16,648 bases of DNA from Pseudomonadota bacterium (GTDB lineage: Bacteria; Pseudomonadota; Alphaproteobacteria; Rhizobiales; Xanthobacteraceae): NCBI GenBank assembly GCA_023387555.1, contig JAEWHY010000438.1:1-16648 (forward strand), in the 5' to 3' direction. The notes beneath the pieces were generated by a model. It was not told where the DNA came from. It saw only the letters and a list, made by a program, of their open reading frames with translations, and did not search any database. How positions within the stretch are numbered: the first letter of the stretch is position 1; every line of letters starts with the position of its first letter. Both the position numbers and the translations under genes were made by a program. Shown piece by piece: positions 1 to 6,059 of this stretch.

Positions 1-486
1 CACCTACATTGTCGACAATGCCAGGGACAAGGTGATCGAAGTCAGTAAGGCCGGGACCGATACGGTGAAAGCCTCGGTGAGCTTCACGCTTAGCAGCTAT
101 GTCGAGAACCTGATCCTGACCGGAACCGGGAATATCGCCGGCATCGGCAACGGGCTCGCCAACATCATCACCGGCAACGCCGGTGACAACACGCTGGATG
201 GCAAAGCCGGCGCCGACGAAATGCGGGGTGGCAAGGGCAACGACACCTACATTGTCGACAATGCCAGGGACAAGGTGATCGAAGTCAGTAAGGCCGGGAC
301 CGATACGGTGAAAGCCTCGGTGAGCTTCACGCTCAGCAGCTATGTCGAGAACCTGATCCTGACCGGAACTGGAAACATCGCCGGCATCGGCAACGGGCTC
401 GCCAACATCATCACCGGAAGCTCCGGTGACAACACGCTGGACGGCAAAGCCGGTGCCGACACCATGAAGGGCGGTAAGGGCAACGA
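1..486 (+). repeat. 243-bp tandem repeat inside the RTX gene
   Basis: The sequence starting at base 1 recurs at 244 and, more diverged, at 487, giving an exact 243-bp period (81 codons). Units 1 and 2 are almost identical over their first 125 bases or so and differ by scattered substitutions later. The third unit is recognisable mainly at protein level. This points to recent duplication or homogenisation of units within the gene. Confidence 0.95.
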
Positions 487-1036
487 CACCTATTTTGTGG
501 ACAACACCGGAGATGTTGTCATCGAGGCAAAAAACGGCGGAGTTGATACGGTCAGGAGCAGCGTTAGCTTCCGCCTCGGTCAGCATATCGAAGAGTTGAA
601 GTTGACCGGTTCCGCCAACATAAGCGGCACGGGCAACAGCATGGATAACATCGTCACCGGTAATGCGGGGAAGAACCGACTGGATGGTGGCGCAGGCTGC
701 GACGTGCTGGTCGGAGGAAAGGGGCGCGACATATTCGTGTTCAGCACGAAGCTGAATGCTGAAAAAAATGTCGACATCATCAAAGATTTCTCCGTTGTTG
801 ATGATCGAATTGAGCTCGACGGCGCGATATTCAGGTCGTTATCTCTGGGCGAACTCGATGCAGACCGACTTGCCATCGGGCCTCGTTCGACAGATCCGCT
901 GGATCGGATCATTTACGATGCCGACACAGGCGCACTTTCTTATGATCGAGATGGCTCTGGCTCTGCGAAGGCGGTGCAATTTGCATCTCTTGCGGCCGGA
1001 TTGGCGATTAGCCATGATCATTTTATTATCACGTAA
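2..1036 (+). CDS. RTX/haemolysin-type calcium-binding repeat protein, C-terminal part (5' truncated by window edge)
   Basis: The frame is open from base 2 with no start in context. The first internal ATG at 32 lies inside a repeat, so the gene begins upstream of the window. The visible 344 or so residues contain 81-residue repeats. Each combines a segment like NDTYIVDN..D.V.E, a VSFTL....ENL.LTG.. strand and a glycine/aspartate-rich GN.G.N.L.G..GAD.M.GGKG turn, which is the RTX calcium-binding nonapeptide type. The last part (GGKGRDIFVF, then DIIKDF...DRIEL) resembles the C-terminal domain of serralysin-like and other type I secreted RTX proteins, where an uncleaved C-terminal secretion signal sits. 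The protein is therefore probably exported by a type I system and folds on binding extracellular calcium. The catalytic or adhesive N-terminus is not visible, so its activity cannot be assigned. No secretion genes lie nearby. Confidence 0.88.
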   Translation, partial: TYIVDNARDKVIEVSKAGTDTVKASVSFTLSSYVENLILTGTGNIAGIGNGLANIITGNAGDNTLDGKAGADEMRGGKGNDTYIVDNARDKVIEVSKAGTDTVKASVSFTLSSYVENLILTGTGNIAGIGNGLANIITGSSGDNTLDGKAGADTMKGGKGNDTYFVDNTGDVVIEAKNGGVDTVRSSVSFRLGQHIEELKLTGSANISGTGNSMDNIVTGNAGKNRLDGGAGCDVLVGGKGRDIFVFSTKLNAEKNVDIIKDFSVVDDRIELDGAIFRSLSLGELDADRLAIGPRSTDPLDRIIYDADTGALSYDRDGSGSAKAVQFASLAAGLAISHDHFIIT

Positions 1037-1063
1037 GCCGCTCGTTACGCTTAAACGAGGCTT
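1035..1063 (+). terminator. Hairpin directly after the RTX gene stop (possible terminator)
   Basis: AAGC and CTCGTT (1035-1046, with a 2-nt bulge) pair with AACGAG and GCTT (1054-1063) around a 7-nt loop. The hairpin starts within the stop codon. There is no T-tract, so it may act as a 3' end stabiliser or a weak terminator rather than a classic intrinsic terminator. Confidence 0.45.
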
Positions 1064-1543
1064 CGTGTATGCTGCGGGGCCAGGGATGGTGGCGGTGTTG
1101 GCGGTGCGTGGTCGAGCGCCTTCACCGGCTACGTCACACCGGCAGAGTCGAACGGCCGGAAACCATGGTTAGCGAGGCGCCTGCATTTGTTCTCAACCCG
1201 AGCGCATTGCTTGGCTCTTAAAGGGGCCATGGGAAGTTATGTCCAGTTCGAGCAATTGGAGATCGCCCGTCAGGATTCCTTGTCCTTTTCGCAGACTAAG
1301 GGCGCCGAATCGAAATCTGTAAGCCAACTTGATTTCCGACATTAACTTCGCAGGATCGTCGCCAAACGCAGCAGCGCTAAAAACGCTCAGCCCCGCGCTT
1401 TGAGCGGCATTCATTTCAAAGTTAGCGGCGACCCAGATCGTGGCATTCACCGCTAACCCGGATCGGTTTTGGGGACGAACTTGGGGACTGAGGCGACAAT
1501 TTTTGAGTTCTACTAATTATATCAACTAGTTAACGGTGGTCTA
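1064..1543. other. Gene-poor interval between the RTX gene and tRNA-Ser
   Basis: Apart from the doubtful ORF at 1193-1450, I see no gene here. Two things stand out. One is a direct repeat of TTGGGGAC at 1469-1476 and 1481-1488, separated by GAAC. The other is an AT-rich patch at about 1498-1532, containing the 8-bp palindrome AACTAGTT (1524-1531), which is unlike the GC-rich surroundings. Both lie within 75 bp of the tRNA 3' end. Confidence 0.5.
1193..1450 (-). CDS. Small hypothetical ORF 3' of tRNA-Ser (doubtful)
   Basis: An 85-codon frame on the minus strand begins at GTG (1450). It has no convincing ribosome binding site. The frame stays open upstream to about 1520, through a segment reading LSPQVRPQNRSG. 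I recognise no domain. The predicted protein is mixed in composition with no signal peptide or membrane segment. It sits immediately 3' of a tRNA-Ser gene, a usual place for integrated islands, so it could be the end of a decayed mobile gene. It could equally be chance coding potential. Confidence 0.22.
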   Translation of the reverse strand: MNATIWVAANFEMNAAQSAGLSVFSAAAFGDDPAKLMSEIKLAYRFRFGALSLRKGQGILTGDLQLLELDITSHGPFKSQAMRSG

Positions 1544-1633
1544 TGGCGGAGAGGGAGGGATTCGAACCCCCGATACCCTTGCGAGTATGCCGCATTTCGA
1601 GTGCGGTGCTTTCAACCACTCAGCCACCTCTCC
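1544..1633 (-). tRNA. tRNA-Ser (anticodon CGA)
   Basis: Read on the minus strand, the 5' arm GGAGAGG (1633-1627) pairs with CCTCTCC (1554-1548). This is followed by discriminator G and an encoded CCA (1546-1544). The anticodon stem CCGCA/TGCGG encloses loop CTCGAAA, giving anticodon CGA, which reads UCG serine codons. The variable arm is long (CATACTCGCAAGGGTATC), as expected for a class II tRNA-Ser, and the T-arm GGGGG-TTCGAAT-CCCTC is canonical. The total of 90 nt fits bacterial tRNA-Ser. Its 3' end faces the low-GC patch and the gene-poor interval. Confidence 0.97.
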
Positions 1634-1765
1634 GCGGGGGCCGAACAGGGCGAACCGCCCTCGGACGGGCGCTTACTTAGCCAAGGCCGCGCCGCGAAAC
1701 AAGGGTCGTAAACGCGATCAGGCGCGGTAATCCCGTCAAAGGACCGGCCGCGCCGCTCTCCCGGC

Positions 1766-2047
1766 TCAATGACCGGGCACCGGGCCGGTTCCGGCGCTGA
1801 TGATCCGCTCGCTGTAGACCTTGATATCCAGCCCGCAGATGTTGAACCGGGCGAGATAGCCCATCAGGAAGTCGTTGACACCCATCCGGTGCAACGTGAC
1901 GACGTCGCCGGCCAGCAGCGCGCGCCGTTCCTCCGGGGTCAGCCGGTAGCGCGCGATCGCGGCCTCCGGATCGGTCTGCATCGCCTTGCGGAAGGCATGA
2001 TCGCGCAGGGTGTCGCGGCACAACCGGTCGAGTTCCAGCACACTCAT
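1766..2047 (-). CDS. LigA-type small (alpha) subunit of an extradiol ring-cleavage dioxygenase
   Basis: This 93-residue protein (MSVLELDRLCRDTLRD...) has the helical pattern of the LigA superfamily, the small subunit of protocatechuate 4,5-dioxygenase-type enzymes. The central LTPEERRALLAGDVVTLHRMGVNDFLMGYL block is the most typical part. In LigAB enzymes this subunit closes over the active site of the LigB partner and has no metal ligands itself. The start ATG lies 12 nt after the stop of the LigB-type gene. A GAGGA ribosome site overlaps that stop, so the two are translated from one message. The substrate cannot be read from sequence; protocatechuate, gallate or a related catecholic acid are candidates. 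Confidence 0.85.
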   Translation of the reverse strand: MSVLELDRLCRDTLRDHAFRKAMQTDPEAAIARYRLTPEERRALLAGDVVTLHRMGVNDFLMGYLARFNICGLDIKVYSERIISAGTGPVPGH

Positions 2048-2059
2048 TGCGTTACATCC

Positions 2060-2890
2060 TCAGGCGAGCCGCCAGCCGGCATAGGCGTGGCCGTTTTCCA
2101 TCTGCTTGTCGAGAAAGTCCGGCTTGCGGTTGTCGGTGAAGGCCAGCATCGCGATCCAGTTGAGCAGTTCGCCGCCGACATTGCCGGCTGCTTGCATGCG
2201 GTCCTCGGTCGCCGCTGCGATCAGGCCCTCGGTGTCGCCGGCTTCGAGATAGCGGCAGACCTCGTGGACCCACTCGGGCGCCGGCACGCCGTCGGTGAAG
2301 CCGGGCCGGATGCGCGGGCCGAACACCTCCAGCGAGAAGCTCCCGGTGCCGATGATGGCGACCCGGAGATCTTCGGGATAGGCCTCGAGCGTCCTGCGGA
2401 TCTGCCGTCCGAGGTCGAAGCAGCGCTGCGCCGGCGGCAGCGGCGGCACATGGCCCGAGATGAAGAACGGGATCACCGGCCATTTCATGCGGGGGTTGAC
2501 GAAATGCAGCGGCACCATCACCGAATGGTCGCAGGAAAAGTCGCGCAGCGTCGCAATGTCGAAGCCGGCGCGCACGCCCTGGTCGCGGATGGCGGTGGCG
2601 AGAGCGGGCATCGAGGGCACGTCGTAGATCGTCATACCGCCGCGCGGCTCGTCGTTCGGGCCGCGGAAGCCTTCGTCGATGCCGATGGCGAGGATCGGGA
2701 AATTGTCGAAGAAGAAGGTGTTGTAGTGATCGGTATCGAAGATCACGATCACGTCGGGCTTCGCTGCCGCGAGCGAATCGCGCGCCTTGCCGAACATGAT
2801 GCCGGTCGGCGATGACGGCCCCTCCTCCTCCGCCTTGGAGGGGAAGAACGGGGTATGCGGCAAGCCATACGCCGCGACGATTTCAGCCAA
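2060..2890 (-). CDS. LigB-type extradiol dioxygenase catalytic subunit
   Basis: The 276-residue product belongs to the class III extradiol dioxygenases (LigB family), non-haem Fe(II) enzymes that open catecholic rings. I place the start at TTG 2890. A GAGGAGA ribosome site lies 5 nt upstream, and the longer frame to 2977 would translate a repeat element. With this start the first metal histidine is His12 (GLPHTPFF), as in classical LigB. The second conserved histidine is in IFDTDHYNTFF (His55). DHSVMVPL and the GTGSFSLEVFGP segment fall where the other catalytic and metal residues (histidine; glutamate) of the family are found. The LigA-like gene follows directly and a TctC-type binding protein gene lies upstream on the same strand. 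This suggests capture and cleavage of an aromatic acid, with an unknown substrate. Confidence 0.87.
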   Translation of the reverse strand: MAEIVAAYGLPHTPFFPSKAEEEGPSSPTGIMFGKARDSLAAAKPDVIVIFDTDHYNTFFFDNFPILAIGIDEGFRGPNDEPRGGMTIYDVPSMPALATAIRDQGVRAGFDIATLRDFSCDHSVMVPLHFVNPRMKWPVIPFFISGHVPPLPPAQRCFDLGRQIRRTLEAYPEDLRVAIIGTGSFSLEVFGPRIRPGFTDGVPAPEWVHEVCRYLEAGDTEGLIAAATEDRMQAAGNVGGELLNWIAMLAFTDNRKPDFLDKQMENGHAYAGWRLA

Positions 2891-2917
2891 GATTTTCTCC
2901 TCGCACTCGGTGAACGC

Positions 2918-3029
2918 CCTCCCCCTGGAAAGGGGGGGGAGGGTTGGGGAGGGGGTCAGTAAGCGAAGGACCCCCACCCGCCCGTCTTCGCTAAGCTCGA
3001 CGGTCGACCTCCCTCTTTCAGGGGGAGGT
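2918..3029. repeat. GC-rich interspersed palindromic element between the ligB-type and tctC-type genes
   Basis: Both ends are short hairpins, CCTCCCCC-tggaaa-GGGGG at 2918-2940 and CCTCCC-tctttca-GGGAGG at about 3008-3028. They carry related sequences in inverted orientation, with a G-rich then C-rich core between. It matches the look of repetitive extragenic palindromes scattered through Bradyrhizobium and Rhodopseudomonas genomes. It starts 28 bp upstream of the TTG start of the dioxygenase gene, so it could influence read-through from the tctC gene into ligBA. Confidence 0.7.
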
Positions 3030-3042
3030 GAAGAAAAATACG

Positions 3043-4020
3043 TCAGTTCCCCTTGATCCCCGCCGCCTTCACGAGGTCGGCGTTGTCCTTGATCTCCTTG
3101 CCGATCAGGGCGCGGAAGTCATTCGCGCTCATGGTCATCGGATCGGCGCCCAGTTTGCCGAGCTTCTCCTGCACGCCGGGATTGGCGAGCGCCGCCGCGA
3201 TCTCCCTGTGCAGCCGCTCCAGAATCGGCGCCGGAGTCTTGGCCGGCGCGAACACGCCGATCCAGAAATTATATTCCGAGTTCGGGAAGCCGGACTCGAT
3301 CGTGGTCGGCACATTCGGCAGCGCCTTGCTGCGCTGTGACGACGACACCGCGATCGCGGCAAGCTTGCCATCGTTGATCAGGCCGCGCGCCGGCGCCAGC
3401 GGCGTGAAATAGAAGTCGATCCGGTCGGCAACGATCTCGCGCAAGGCTTCCGGCGCGCCCTTGAACGGCACGTGCTGCGCCTTCGCCTTGGCGGCAAGGA
3501 GGAAGCGCTCGGCATTGACGTGCGAGGCGCTACCAGCGCCGGCCGTCGCATAATTCAGCGCGCCGGACCTCGCGAGCGCGGCGTCGACCAGATCCTTCAC
3601 CGATTTGTATTTCGCCGGCGAGACCACCAGCACATTGGCGAGATTGGCCAGCGGGATCACCGCGGCGAAATCCTTCTCGGTGTCATAGGGCAGGTTCGAG
3701 AAGGTCGACGGCGTGATGGTGTGCGAGGAGGAATTGACCAGCAGCGTGAAGCCGTCGGGATCGGCCTTCGCCACCGCATTGGCGCCGAGCGTGCCGCTCG
3801 CACCGACGCGGTTGTCGACCACGAAGGTCTGGCCGATCTGGCTGCCGACCTCCTCGAACACCGTGCGCGCGATGGCATCGGTCGCGCTGCCGGCCGTGAA
3901 CGGCACGATCACCTTGATCGGCTGACCGGCGGGCCAGCCTTGGCTCTGCGCTTGGGCTTGCGCCGGCGTTGTGGATGCGAGCGCGGATATGGCGACGAGC
4001 GCCATCGTCAGTTTGAGCAT
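3043..4020 (-). CDS. TctC/Bug-family periplasmic solute-binding protein
   Basis: The 325-residue product begins with a Sec signal peptide (MLKLTMALVAISALASTTPAQAQA). It continues with VIVPFTAGSATDAIARTV, the family's first ligand-binding loop, and shows the full tripartite tricarboxylate receptor fold (ADPDGFTLLVNSSSHTI; VPFKGAPEALREIVADRIDFYF; GKLAAIAVSSSQRSKALPNVPT). The ATG at 4020 has an AGGGGA ribosome site; a longer frame upstream is non-coding. Bug proteins bind small carboxylates, including aromatic acids, for TctAB transporters or as sensors. No tctA or tctB gene is in the window, so this is an orphan receptor. Its position between a LysR gene and ligBA genes makes an aromatic carboxylate the likeliest ligand. 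That is inference. Confidence 0.9.
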   Translation of the reverse strand: MLKLTMALVAISALASTTPAQAQAQSQGWPAGQPIKVIVPFTAGSATDAIARTVFEEVGSQIGQTFVVDNRVGASGTLGANAVAKADPDGFTLLVNSSSHTITPSTFSNLPYDTEKDFAAVIPLANLANVLVVSPAKYKSVKDLVDAALARSGALNYATAGAGSASHVNAERFLLAAKAKAQHVPFKGAPEALREIVADRIDFYFTPLAPARGLINDGKLAAIAVSSSQRSKALPNVPTTIESGFPNSEYNFWIGVFAPAKTPAPILERLHREIAAALANPGVQEKLGKLGADPMTMSANDFRALIGKEIKDNADLVKAAGIKGN

Positions 4021-4104
4021 GAGCGTTTCCCCTGTGTGGTTCTTGTTGCCGATGTTGTGACACAGGAAGCCACGGCAAGCCACGCGGCATTTGATCGGCC
4101 AACG

Positions 4105-4127
4105 CGATCGCGATCGTGAACTTTCAC
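4105..4127. promoter_or_regulatory. Adjacent palindromes in the lysR-tctC gap (possible operator)
   Basis: The 140-bp gap upstream of the tctC gene holds a perfect 12-bp palindrome CGATCGCGATCG (4105-4116). It abuts an inverted repeat GTGAA-CT-TTCAC (4116-4127), about 90 bp before the tctC start. This is a plausible regulator site for the catabolic genes, but GATCG-type palindromes are frequent by chance in such GC-rich DNA. Confidence 0.3.
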
Positions 4128-4160
4128 CACATTGAAACAGGATCGCGATGCTTGGCGCGC

Positions 4161-5093
4161 TTATGAATGCCGATCGCTCTCTTGCGCCGTGGCCGGTCGC
4201 TCGCCCGCAAGCCGCCCGCGCATCTTCTGAATTTCCACGGCGAGTACGTCGGAGAACGCGCGGATATGCGGAGCGGACTTCACCTCCTCGCGCACGATCA
4301 GCCACATCTCGGACTCGACCTCCCTGACCGGCGACAGACAACGCACGAGATCGGGTTCGGTATCGCCGATCAGACACGGCAGCATCGCGATGCCGAGACC
4401 CGCACGCAGCGCCGAGACCAGATTGGGCATGCTGTTGCTCCGCGCGATCACCGTGGAATTCGGCGCGGCCTGCAGCAGAAACTGCGATGGCGGACGGCGG
4501 GCCAATGCCCCGTCGACGCCGACAACGGGATGTCCGTCCAGCGCATCGACATGGGCCGGCGCGCCATGCTCTTCGGCATAGCCGCGGCTGCAATACACGC
4601 TCCAGCCCACGTTCGGCATCCGCCGCACGACGATGCCGCCACCGCTCGGCCGCGAGCCGGTGCGCAACGCCACATCGGCATCGCCGCGGGCGAGATCGAA
4701 CCGCCGATCCTCCGCCATCAGTTCGATCGTGATGCCGGGATGCTCCTTGCGAAAGCGCGGCAACAGCGGCGTGATCAGGTGGCTGGCGAGCGCTTCGCTG
4801 GTGGTGAGGCGCACCGCACCCGAGAGCATGCGCTGCTCGGCGCCGATCGCACTCTCCAGCGCCGCGACTTCATCCTCGATGCGGGCCGCGACCGCGGCAA
4901 TGCGCTGACCCAGTGCGGTCGGATGGTATCCACTCTGCTTGCGTTCGAAGAGCGTGGCGCCGATCGCGGCTTCGAGCTGGGCGATGCGCCGCATGACCGT
5001 CGTCTGGTTGACGCCGAGCGCCTGCGCGGCGCGCAGCGCCGAGCCGTCGCGCGCGATCGCCAGGACGAACCGCAGATCCGACCAATCGATCAT
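4161..5093 (-). CDS. LysR-family transcriptional regulator
   Basis: This 310-residue protein has the LysR N-terminal winged helix-turn-helix (MIDWSDLRFVLAIARDGSALRAA...GVNQTTVMRRIAQLE...LFERK, residues 1-52). A periplasmic-binding-like effector domain follows (GAVRLTTSEALASHLITPLLPRF from about residue 92, then DVALRTG and LVSALRAGLGIAMLPC). It is transcribed toward the tctC-ligBA genes and is divergent from the metallo-beta-lactamase-fold gene at 5220. LysR proteins often control a divergent neighbour. Inverted repeats in the shared 126-bp gap support that, but it could also control the downstream dioxygenase genes. The effector is unknown. The ATG at 5093 starts directly at the conserved DLRFV segment. 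Confidence 0.9.
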   Translation of the reverse strand: MIDWSDLRFVLAIARDGSALRAAQALGVNQTTVMRRIAQLEAAIGATLFERKQSGYHPTALGQRIAAVAARIEDEVAALESAIGAEQRMLSGAVRLTTSEALASHLITPLLPRFRKEHPGITIELMAEDRRFDLARGDADVALRTGSRPSGGGIVVRRMPNVGWSVYCSRGYAEEHGAPAHVDALDGHPVVGVDGALARRPPSQFLLQAAPNSTVIARSNSMPNLVSALRAGLGIAMLPCLIGDTEPDLVRCLSPVREVESEMWLIVREEVKSAPHIRAFSDVLAVEIQKMRGRLAGERPATAQESDRHS

Positions 5094-5101
5094 GCGCCAT
5101 A

Positions 5102-5145
5102 CTGCAAAAATGCAGAATGACTTGGCAACAACGCTGATTGTTGCC
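5102..5145. promoter_or_regulatory. Two inverted repeats in the divergent lysR/MBL promoter region
   Basis: CTGCA-AAAA-TGCAG (5102-5115) lies 9 bp from the LysR start. GGCAACAA-CGCTGA-TTGTTGCC (5124-5145), an 8-bp perfect inverted repeat, lies 75 bp before the divergent gene. Their position between a LysR gene and its divergent neighbour fits a recognition site and an autoregulatory site. The spacing is not a textbook T-N11-A box, so assignment to this LysR protein is inferred. Confidence 0.5.
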
Positions 5146-5219
5146 GCTCCCCGCCGGGCCTATCTCCCCGTCACGACGGCTTACGGCCGCCCCCCAGCAA
5201 TGACCGGAGACCGACCGCC

Positions 5220-5957
5220 ATGGACGCCAAAATTGCTGAAATCGCCGACGGTATTTACCGCCTCTCGATCTATGTGCCGGACATCGCGCCGCCGGCCGGC
5301 TTTACCTACAACCAGTTCCTGGTGCTCGGCGACGCGCCGCTGATGTTTCACACCGGCCTGCGCCGGATGTTTCCGCTCAATCGCGAAGCGCTCGCCCGTA
5401 TCATCCCGCCCGACCGGCTGCGATGGATCGCTTTCGGCCATTACGAGGCCGACGAATGCGGCGCGATGAATGAATGGCTGGCGGTCGCACCGCAGGCGGA
5501 GGTCGCGCATGGCCAGACCGGCTGCCTGGTCTCGCTGAACGACATGGCCGACCGCGCCCCGCGTGTCCTTGCCGACGGCGAAGTCATTGACCTCGGGCGC
5601 GGCAAGCGCCTGCGCTACATCGATACGCCGCATACCCCGCATGGCTGGGACGCCGGCGTGATGTTCGAGGAATCGACCGGCACGTTGCTGTGCGGCGACC
5701 TGTTCACGCAGCTGGGCGACGGTCCCGCGCTGACCGATCGCGACGTCGTCTCTCCGGCGATCGCCGCCGAGGACATGTTCAAATATTCGAGCCTTGCACC
5801 GGGCATGGGATCGACCATCCGCGCGCTCGCCAGGATGGCGCCGAAGACGCTGGCGTTGATGCATGGCCCGTCGTTCTCCGGCGACGGCGCCGCGGCGCTT
5901 CACGCACTCGCGGACGATTACGACCGGCGCGCCCGAGCCGCCATACCGCTGCAATAA
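5220..5957 (+). CDS. Standalone flavodiiron-type (ODP) metallo-beta-lactamase-fold protein
   Basis: The 245-residue product has the metallo-beta-lactamase fold in the oxygen-binding diiron (flavodiiron) version. The metal motif is HYEADECG (His74, Glu76, Asp78), followed by His138 or His141 in DTPHTPHGWD, Asp160 in LLCGDLF and His215 in ALMHGPS. The flavodoxin domain of true flavodiiron NO/O2 reductases is absent. The second histidine of the usual HxExDH motif is Glu79 here. A role in O2/NO or peroxide chemistry, or as a hydrolase or sensor, is possible but unproven. GGAG lies 10 nt before the ATG. It is divergent from the LysR gene and followed after 102 bp by a cytochrome c gene on the same strand. 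Confidence 0.8.
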   Translation: MDAKIAEIADGIYRLSIYVPDIAPPAGFTYNQFLVLGDAPLMFHTGLRRMFPLNREALARIIPPDRLRWIAFGHYEADECGAMNEWLAVAPQAEVAHGQTGCLVSLNDMADRAPRVLADGEVIDLGRGKRLRYIDTPHTPHGWDAGVMFEESTGTLLCGDLFTQLGDGPALTDRDVVSPAIAAEDMFKYSSLAPGMGSTIRALARMAPKTLALMHGPSFSGDGAAALHALADDYDRRARAAIPLQ

Positions 5958-6059
5958 CCGCCGACGCCGTCCGGCAAGCCGGGCGGACACTCAAGCCTTT
6001 CCCTTCACGTCGAACCCAACGCGCGTCCTTGCCCGGCGCGCGACCGATGGAGCTTTGTC

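Noticed and set aside
1..729. Tandem repeats considered as a CRISPR array
   Set aside because: The units are 243 bp, in frame and coding for RTX motifs; there are no spacers.
1536..1730. Plus-strand open frame across the tRNA gene (reads GEGGIRTPDTLASMPHFECGAFNHSATSP)
   Set aside because: This is the well-known false protein produced by translating the antisense of a tRNA-Ser gene.
1769..2815. 348-codon plus-strand frame opposite the ligA/ligB-type genes
   Set aside because: It is an antisense frame made long by high GC at third positions. The minus-strand genes have family motifs, ribosome sites and tight spacing.
4104..4111. GCGATCGC octamer considered as a HIP1-type cyanobacterial repeat
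   Set aside because: It is a single copy in GC-rich DNA in a clearly alphaproteobacterial context; chance is enough.
4021..4593. Upstream extension of the TctC frame
   Set aside because: It would overlap the LysR gene and precede a clear signal peptide; ATG 4020 with AGGGGA is the real start.
4167..5120. 317-codon plus-strand frame opposite the LysR gene
   Set aside because: It mirrors the LysR gene, with Arg/His-rich composition and no domain.
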